Both the position numbers and the translations under genes were made by a program. Source: Riptortus pedestris (taxonomy: Eukaryota > Arthropoda > Insecta > Hemiptera > Alydidae). Taken from it: DNA of 64,000 nucleotides. Below, one piece after another: positions 60,801 to 64,000 of this stretch. Position 1 is the first letter of the stretch, and each line of letters starts with the position of its first letter. The notes below the pieces were generated by a model, which searched no databases, was not told the DNA's origin, and was given only the letters and a program-made list of their open reading frames with translations. The DNA lies in contig CM032230.1 in NCBI GenBank assembly GCA_019009955.1, forward strand, positions 23,678,001 to 23,742,000. Direction: 5' to 3'.

Positions 60801-62629
60801 TTTAAGCCAGTGTTGATATTGTTAGAATTAAAGCACTGAAGAAAGCCTTCTCTTTCTCAAAACAATAGGAAGTCAAATTGTGCTAACAGGGCCTTTAAAG
60901 CAGGCCAAGTGTAGCTTGTAGAAATTTTCTGAACAGCTCGACAAACTTTATCACTACTGTGACAACTTAAAAGATTTAGAAAAACTTCATTGTAGGGAAC
61001 TGGGTGATGTTGGAAATCACTCACTGCATTCTCTGACTTTCTGTAAATAAATACTCAGGCTTTCTCTTTTTTATTTATTTAATTTTCACATTTTAAATGT
61101 CTAAAGGCCACTAATGCCTCTTGAAAGCTTCAGGAAAAGGTCCACCCACCTCACTGTTTACGTAATGGGGCTATGTAAGAATCCACAAAGCCTTTGTTTT
61201 CTTATTAATCTTATTTTTGTTGGGACTCCTTGGCTAGGGTCCTCACCTCATCAAAATTAATTCACCTATTTAAATCTCTGCAAACCTTCTGCAGAAGGTT
61301 CTTGTTTTTCACAACAGACTTGGATATGGGTCGAATATTCTTCCTTCTGAGTCTCTCTAACAGCCCTCTCTTGTATGGGTGTGTCATCACGGCTGTTCTC
61401 TTGATTTTCCTCAAAACCATATGGGCTAACCCACCATCCAGGGCCTGAGGAAGGGCCTCTTTCAAGAGATGGACATCGACTAACCATCAATTCTCCATCA
61501 TATCATTATACCTTTCAAGATATCCACCCTATGGGCCCAATTTTTAATAGGTGGTTATCTTCTACTTTTGAGGTATTATATCTCGGCTATAACTTTTGCC
61601 AGATACACACTTTTGTAGATTATAGGTAACCTATAAATCCAAGGAGAGCTGAACATTGGGATTGTACTCGCCCAACATCTCCATGTTGAGTATTGGGCAA
61701 AAGTTTTTGATTAATCTGAAAAAAGACTACTGTGAATTTTCTGACCCAATAGATAATAACAAACGTAGAAAAGATTTGATTATACTTTTCTCCTTTGATA
61801 CCCCTCCCCCCACCCATTCAAGGTTATTCAGGTCATATTTTGACGAGAAACTTGGCTGGTAGTTTTACATGAAATGAACACGAAAGATATGATTGGAGGC
61901 CGTGATGAAGGAACTTATTTTCAAAAGGACTATAGATGCAACAAAGGATTTTATAAAAATTGGTTCACTAGAGAGTACTTACACTATCATGAGGCTCAAC
62001 AATTTATTATTCCAATGCTACTGGTTAAAGAAAAATATATATATCTTCTTAAGTGACAAAACAAAACATATCTGTAACAGAGTTGACATTTTAAGCAGCA
62101 ACTTCCATAATTCCTGCCAGATGGAATTACTTTCACTCTCAACAGTAAGACTTGCATATACAAAAGCAAGCTAGCTGAAATGAAAGGCTCTAAAAACCTT
62201 CCTTTACTGAAAATCACTTGTCATTTTTGTCTTCTGTAACAACCACAAAGTAAAGTCTACCCAGGAATCTAACACTAGAGATCCCAAATTTTACTAAATT
62301 TTGAGAATTAAAAAAAAAAAAAAAATAGTAGACAGTTTTACAGAATAAATATTTAGCTATGAATGGAAACCCTCAATATTTATGCCAATATAGCTCATGA
62401 ATACCAAGATGTTTATAATAAATTTCAGTCATAAGGTACATTACAGAATTGTAAATCTTACCTAGAAAAATAATATTCAAGTTGAGATGATAGCATCTGC
62501 TTGAGCTGGTCAAGTGGGATTGGGGGCTGGGGGTCAGGGGCCTGCTCAGGAGCCGGCCCCGCCCCAGTCTCGCTGAACGTCTCCAATCCTCCTTGGTTTC
62601 CTTCAACTTCAGAACCCCCATTCAGCAAA
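30645..62629 (-). CDS. larp4B: La-related protein 4 (LARP4/LARP4B class), 12 coding exons, 5' end not found
   Basis: LARP4 proteins bind poly(A) and PABP and stabilise mRNAs in the cytoplasm. Exons from 5' to 3' are 62629-62462, 59397-59261, 59011-58899, 57769-57629, 55449-55201, 53978-53818, 53387-53217, 45471-45247, 36380-36207, 34421-34220, 32661-32418 and 30748-30645 (TAG). Phases close at every junction, giving about 695 residues. Using numbering from the first full codon, the La motif lies at about 39-115 ([36 protein letters not shown]) and the RRM at about 118-195 ([29 protein letters not shown]). The disordered tail has [29 protein letters not shown] and an RG-rich end, blocks that I recall from the LARP4 family. 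The PABP-binding PAM2-like N-terminus is not seen, so the first exons are missing. The symbol follows insect usage and is tentative. Confidence 0.88.
30925..31080. repeat. Family B repeat, copy 1
   Basis: aatgttaaatactaagagat, then ctatagcatcattcgacacc, then tggcaggctctaataagatgc. Repeated at 32220-32365 and, in part, at 41640-41770. Confidence 0.65.
31288..32221. mobile_element. Decayed relative of the 19380-20513 TTAA element
   Basis: TTAA at 31288-31291 and 32218-32221. The right end reads inward TTAACACCTTAA. The palindrome family recurs as AGGGTCAATTGATCCTGTG (31306), AGGGTCAATTGACCCCGTGC (31963) and GGAGTCAATTGATCCTGTG (32186). The left end is poorly preserved. Confidence 0.5.
32222..32365. 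repeat. Family B repeat, copy 2
   Basis: atgttaaataataggagaca, ctatagcatcattcgacacc, gcaggctctaatcagatgca. In direct orientation with copy 1. Confidence 0.65.
32418..32661 (-). CDS. larp4B: LARP4 exon 11 (SYAQVAQ motif, polyglutamine)
   Basis: Reads [20 protein letters not shown], resembling the conserved S-Y-A-E-x-x-Q block of LARP4 tails, then a Q/P-rich low-complexity run (QQQ, PPQQQ repeats) ending [10 protein letters not shown]. Acceptor tttccag, donor AAAG/GTTACT. Confidence 0.88.
32700..33500. other. LARP4 intron with a GC-richer unexplained patch
   Basis: 32815-32970 (ctcccgccgataggagccgt, cacggcggcccttgggcatt) is far GC-richer than its surroundings and could be a repeat end. The short hairpin ggctcc...ggagcc is at 32852-32872. 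The rest is plain AT-rich intron. Confidence 0.35.
33503..33546 (-). repeat. Family A end with hairpin
   Basis: ttaatagcagatttccccca, agggaaataagctatt: the palindromic end alone, followed at once by unrelated sequence. Confidence 0.55.
33547..33750. other. Unclassified GC-richer patch in LARP4 intron
   Basis: cagtggcctccactagagcc, gggtccgtcccctaggcacc. It sits between two family A pieces, so it may be an insertion in that copy. Confidence 0.3.
33920..34050 (-). repeat. Family A fragment
   Basis: tttgattttaccaaactcaa, attaatggattaaatcggac block of the family. Confidence 0.5.
34220..34421 (-). CDS. larp4B: LARP4 exon 10
   Basis: Reads [20 protein letters not shown], then a polar S/N stretch and a proline run ([15 protein letters not shown]) ending TQPSIQ. 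Disordered linker. Acceptor gttacag, donor CAG/GTATAT. Confidence 0.85.
34525..34578 (+). repeat. Family A end fragment
   Basis: acacaggggctgtgtaaaca, taagcagatttatctg: the distal end in inverse orientation. Confidence 0.55.
34579..35124. other. LARP4 intron, no feature recognised
   Basis: AT-rich intron. Confidence 0.4.
35125..35175. repeat. Near-perfect hairpin, 23-nt arms
   Basis: 18 perfect pairs (GTGTGCCACACGACATTT at 35130-35147 with 35153-35170), then one mismatch, then CCTA/TAGG. The loop is 5 nt (cacaa). It is in a LARP4 intron. Confidence 0.8.
35647..35857. mobile_element. Possible small TTAA-type MITE
   Basis: Left (ATAA)CCTGTTAA and right TTAACAGG(TTAA) form short inverted ends about 211 bp apart, with one TTAA decayed to ATAA. 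No other evidence. Confidence 0.35.
36207..36380 (-). CDS. larp4B: LARP4 exon 9 (LSDVVKG motif)
   Basis: Reads [20 protein letters not shown] and ends [11 protein letters not shown] across the junction. The D-V-V-K-G block follows the FPPLP block as I recall for LARP4 proteins. Acceptor ggcttag, donor ACAA/GTAAGA. Confidence 0.87.
36381..40844. other. LARP4 intron (part of 8.9 kb intron), no gene recognised
   Basis: AT-rich intron sequence with small TA runs (for example near 37051) and chance open frames under 70 codons. No transposon coding sequence is seen. Confidence 0.4.
40845..41465 (+). mobile_element. Family A element, inverse orientation, with TA array
   Basis: Runs from aatccctcccccttctctc through tctgttaacagacaaatata-type sequence, the microsatellite, then cctcattttcgtcatctcct and tcctcaaggaaaatctgctg. 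The far distal end is missing. Confidence 0.7.
41266..41311. repeat. TA microsatellite inside family A element
   Basis: A (TA)n run bounded by gttaacagacaaa and tttgtctgtt, which are themselves inverted copies of each other. Confidence 0.9.
41640..41770. repeat. Family B repeat, copy 3 (partial)
   Basis: ttctatagcaccattcgaca, cctgccattaaataattcaa, caggctctaatcagatgcgc. Confidence 0.6.
41771..45246. other. LARP4 intron, no gene recognised
   Basis: AT-rich intron sequence. The 91-codon - strand frame at 43256-43531 has no recognisable similarity. Confidence 0.4.
45247..45471 (-). CDS. larp4B: LARP4 exon 8 (FPPLP motif)
   Basis: 75 codons in the phase left by exon 7: [20 protein letters not shown], then [14 protein letters not shown], then a P/V/T-rich run ending DHAQWAEN. 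The F-D-L...F-P-P-L-P block is a conserved LARP4 C-terminal motif. It is strikingly GC-rich for the window. Longer frames here on either strand are shadows. Acceptor gacacag, donor ACAG/GTACTA. Confidence 0.87.
45472..49570. other. LARP4 intron (part of 7.7 kb intron), no gene recognised
   Basis: AT-rich, short chance frames only. Confidence 0.4.
49584..49804 (+). mobile_element. tRNA-derived SINE, copy 3, with 13-bp target-site duplication
   Basis: AAAATATTAAAAC at 49571-49583 is repeated at 49805-49817. The head is GGGGCTCAGGTTAGCCATGC with B box AGTTCGATTCT. The tail contains CCTGGCTAGAAAAGGGTGGT and ends AATAAATAAT. Confidence 0.9.
50478..50702 (+). mobile_element. tRNA-derived SINE, copy 4
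   Basis: gggctcccggttgcacttca, aaggcgttggtcttaatctc and the tail ggctagaaaaggatggtaac. The B box is decayed (agctcaattct). Ends in AAATAAATAA. Confidence 0.8.
50744..50932 (-). mobile_element. tRNA-derived SINE, copy 5
   Basis: Inverse copy: taacatccactctgttactt, ccttttctagccagggtggg, then catggctaacatgagcc. It is 40 bases from copy 4 and oriented toward it. Confidence 0.8.
50933..53216. other. LARP4 intron, no gene recognised
   Basis: AT-rich. A microsatellite of AAAT then TA units lies at 51795-51838. Three consecutive 64-65 codon + strand frames at 52049-52681 look like chance or a repeat; see rejected items. Confidence 0.4.
51795..51838. repeat. AAAT/TA microsatellite
   Basis: (AAAT)n runs into (TA)n. 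Confidence 0.85.
53217..53387 (-). CDS. larp4B: LARP4 exon 7
   Basis: In the phase set by exon 6 it reads [20 protein letters not shown] and ends QPKDQVLPP, basic and polar. The donor (CCCAG/GTCATT) is weaker than the others, so the exon end is the least certain in this gene. Confidence 0.78.
53818..53978 (-). CDS. larp4B: LARP4 exon 6
   Basis: Reads [20 protein letters not shown] and then [21 protein letters not shown]4 proteins have a similar Y-x-P-x-x-L-P-x-W stretch after the RRM. Acceptor tgttcag, donor ACAG/GTTTAA. Confidence 0.85.
53979..55200. other. LARP4 intron, no feature recognised
   Basis: AT-rich intron between exons 5 and 6. Confidence 0.4.
55201..55449 (-). CDS. larp4B: LARP4 exon 5 (RRM end, linker)
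   Basis: 83 codons in phase 0. [20 protein letters not shown] completes the RRM, followed by a glycine/proline-rich linker and ending [10 protein letters not shown]. Acceptor gttttag, donor AAT/GTAAGT. Confidence 0.9.
55450..56316. other. LARP4 intron, no feature recognised
   Basis: AT-rich intron sequence before the mariner insertion. Confidence 0.4.
56317..57544 (-). mobile_element. Near full-length mariner element (dead)
   Basis: TA-flanked. The left terminus is TTGGGTTGATGCAAAATTCA and the right terminus is the inverse of GGTTGATGCAAAATTAATGC, slightly decayed at the tip. It is about 1.2 kb, the usual mariner length, inserted in the LARP4 intron in the same orientation as the gene. Confidence 0.85.
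56460..57506 (-). pseudogene. Mariner transposase pseudogene
   Basis: In pieces from 5' to 3': an HTH region ([20 protein letters not shown]), a second HTH ([20 protein letters not shown]), then WVPQQL. The catalytic pieces are [20 protein letters not shown] and [20 protein letters not shown]. All three catalytic-site aspartate contexts of a DD34D transposase are recognisable. Several frameshifts and stops separate the pieces. The YSPDLSP block and DNFL are typical of mariner. Confidence 0.88.
57629..57769 (-). CDS. larp4B: LARP4 exon 4 (RRM)
   Basis: 47 codons in phase 0: [20 protein letters not shown], then [20 protein letters not shown], the beta3 strand and second helix of the RRM. Acceptor attttag, donor CAG/GTAAGT. 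Confidence 0.92.
58041..58860 (+). mobile_element. Family A element, inverse orientation
   Basis: Starts aaaagtctgtcattcagggg, ctgcgtaaattaaccagatttccc and runs through gatttcagacattaacaaac to gtgttaagagacaaataaac. It is cut before the palindromic end, close to LARP4 exon 3 (58899). Confidence 0.7.
58899..59011 (-). CDS. larp4B: LARP4 exon 3 (La motif end, RRM start)
   Basis: Reads [20 protein letters not shown], then [18 protein letters not shown], the first beta strand and helix of the RRM. Acceptor attttacag, donor AAA/GTAAGT. Confidence 0.92.
59261..59397 (-). CDS. larp4B: LARP4 exon 2 (La motif core)
   Basis: Reads [20 protein letters not shown] then [20 protein letters not shown], the winged-helix core that binds RNA in La-related proteins. 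Acceptor cctttcag, donor AGAG/GTAATT. Confidence 0.92.
59398..60129. other. LARP4 intron, no feature recognised
   Basis: AT-rich with a T-run near 59925-59941. Confidence 0.4.
60130..60257 (+). repeat. Family A inner fragment
   Basis: cagctcattattaatatgac, atgtgtgggagtgggtggac matches the central part of the 58041-58860 copy. Confidence 0.5.
60258..60735 (-). pseudogene. Second mariner transposase relic
   Basis: - strand pieces: [20 protein letters not shown] (second HTH) at about 60610-60690, [16 protein letters not shown], then [20 protein letters not shown] and [19 protein letters not shown] at 60260-60387. These fit the middle of a mariner transposase. A run of 25 A at 60575-60599 sits inside. 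The terminal DPDLSP-like part and the ends are missing. Confidence 0.75.
60575..60599. repeat. Poly-A run
   Basis: 25 consecutive A residues. Confidence 0.95.
60736..62461. other. LARP4 intron with unrecognised coding-like fragments
   Basis: On the - strand about 60850-60970 reads [20 protein letters not shown] then [17 protein letters not shown]. About 61262-61465 reads [20 protein letters not shown] then [20 protein letters not shown]. Both look less random than their surroundings and may be remains of an unidentified transposon. No family assigned. Confidence 0.3.
62462..62629 (-). CDS. larp4B: LARP4 exon 1 in window (start of La motif)
   Basis: Reads an acidic/proline linker ([21 protein letters not shown]) into [17 protein letters not shown], the first helices of the La motif. 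Acceptor ttgtttcag, donor AG/GTAAGA. It starts mid-codon, so at least one upstream coding exon exists. Confidence 0.9.
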
Positions 62630-64000
62630 CTGAAACAAAACTTTACAAGTACAATACATGACAAATTGAGCACAACAAAATTTTGCAAACAAATTAATGC
62701 CAATAATTTGGGAAGGGGAATAGGACGAGCAGAAAATAAATATTATAAGTATTATTCTGCAATACGTTTCATTTACAGCATTTCTATACTAAACCATTAG
62801 CATTTGAAATAAAATAAATGCCTGGAATAAACATTTTAAGGAATAGGATGATACCAAAATAAAATACTTTCAAAAAGTTGTTAATGTGATAGCTCATCCT
62901 TGAGCAAAGCCTTACAGGATTCTTGAAATAAAACATATTAGGAAATTATTCATAAGAATATTCTGAGAAAACGTTATCTGGATACATGTTTTCAAGAAGC
63001 TTTATATTTTCCAGCATATAAACTAAAAAAAAGTGATGATGCATAGGACTAGGTGATAAGGACCCCGCCCCAATATCATAACAGATAAATAAAACCACAA
63101 CAAAGTAATATATCACACTAACAAATCATATTAATGCGCTTGCTGGGAAAACAATTTAAAGTTTGTCAACAGTAGAATCCGAGAGGGGAAGAGAAAATAA
63201 TCAAATAGAACTACCCCACATTTGACTCAAGTAAGGTATCCCTGCCTTCAATGAGCAGTGTGAGGTAAATGAGACGCTACTTGGATAAAGAAGTAGCCAT
63301 CTTTTGAAGTATAGCCACCTCTCTACAGCAGGGAATGCAAAAACTGTCTGCCAGGTCTTGGCCTTTATATATTGTTGAATGTGACTTAAAAAAAGTGGTA
63401 ACACAACTGAAACGGAAAATTATAAAATTTATCCTTCACTATTCATTGCTATTTTAATAATATTACCTTAAAACTGAATATATCATAACTATTTTTAAGG
63501 CTGTATAAAACGTTTGGAAGTCACCTGACACCAAGTTCCTACCTATCCAAAAATATATTATGAGCATTTTTTTTCTTCATTTTAATCAATAAATTATAGA
63601 CAAACATATAGAACAAAAAATGATCTGTGTTTCCTGTACCTGTGTGAAATTATACTGTAGTCTTCCTAAAAATTTATCACTGGTAACATGTTAAACTATG
63701 TAAAACAGGAGTGAAATGTAAAATGATAATTTACACTTTCTCACTATTTTAAAATTTATTATTATAGGCTAACACAGTTTTGAGTCGTGTAGGTCTTACT
63801 AACAAATTCTGGCCTTGAGAAGAATCCCTATATAGTATCATGGAGATGGCCACAGAAAACCATTGTATGTCTCTGCGACCATCTTCCTTTCTTTGAAATA
63901 AAATATTTGCAAATGACAACAACTGAATTTTCAACAAATCCGAATTAGTAATGAGCATTGACTACATTAATTACTACATTCTTTATTGGTAGAAAGCAAG
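62630..64000. other. LARP4 intron, upstream exon not found
   Basis: No exon with a matching phase and LARP4-like sequence is seen before the window ends. AT-rich. Confidence 0.4.

Noticed and set aside
1..64000. CRISPR arrays, operons, ribosome binding sites, phage-type islands
   Set aside because: Introns, polyadenylation signals and SINEs show nuclear eukaryotic DNA. The regular repeats seen are microsatellites and transposons.

Overview
This window is eukaryotic and very AT-rich, with long introns, canonical GT-AG splice sites, many degenerate DNA transposons and tRNA-derived SINEs. Two protein families can be read through the exons, and both look like animal orthologues. With the piggyBac, mariner, PIF/Harbinger and Helentron-like repeats this suggests an invertebrate, most likely an arthropod. 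The species cannot be told from sequence alone.

Layout: bases 1617-18666 (+ strand) carry the last eleven coding exons of an XRN1/pacman-type 5'-3' exoribonuclease: the low-complexity C-terminal region, a dsRBD-like C-terminal segment and the conserved basic C-terminus. The catalytic N-terminal part lies to the left of the window. Bases 62629 down to 30645 (- strand) carry twelve coding exons of a La-related protein of the LARP4 class (La motif, RRM and conserved C-terminal motifs) up to its stop codon; its N-terminus lies to the right, outside the window or unrecognised. In each chain the reading phase closes at every junction (about 406 and 695 residues). The two genes are convergent. Both products act on mRNA stability: XRN1 degrades decapped mRNA, while LARP4 proteins bind poly(A)/PABP and protect mRNA. 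Their adjacency is an observation; any functional link is inference.

Between them (about 18.8-30.6 kb) lie a TTAA-flanked piggyBac-like element that keeps only a cysteine-rich-domain ORF, several foldback hairpins, a long repeat-poor AT-rich stretch that may be LARP4 3' UTR, an unexplained 41-codon cysteine-rich open frame, and a PIF/Harbinger relic.

The introns are crowded with mobile DNA. The dominant repeat ('family A', about 17 copies or fragments) has 12-bp inverted repeats near its ends, a 20-bp palindrome at one end and an internal TA microsatellite, an architecture like that of non-autonomous Helentrons (HINE/DINE). Others are a tRNA-derived SINE (five copies, two with clear target-site duplications), mariner-like relics (three), inverted piggyBac transposase fragments and three groups of TTAA-flanked elements.
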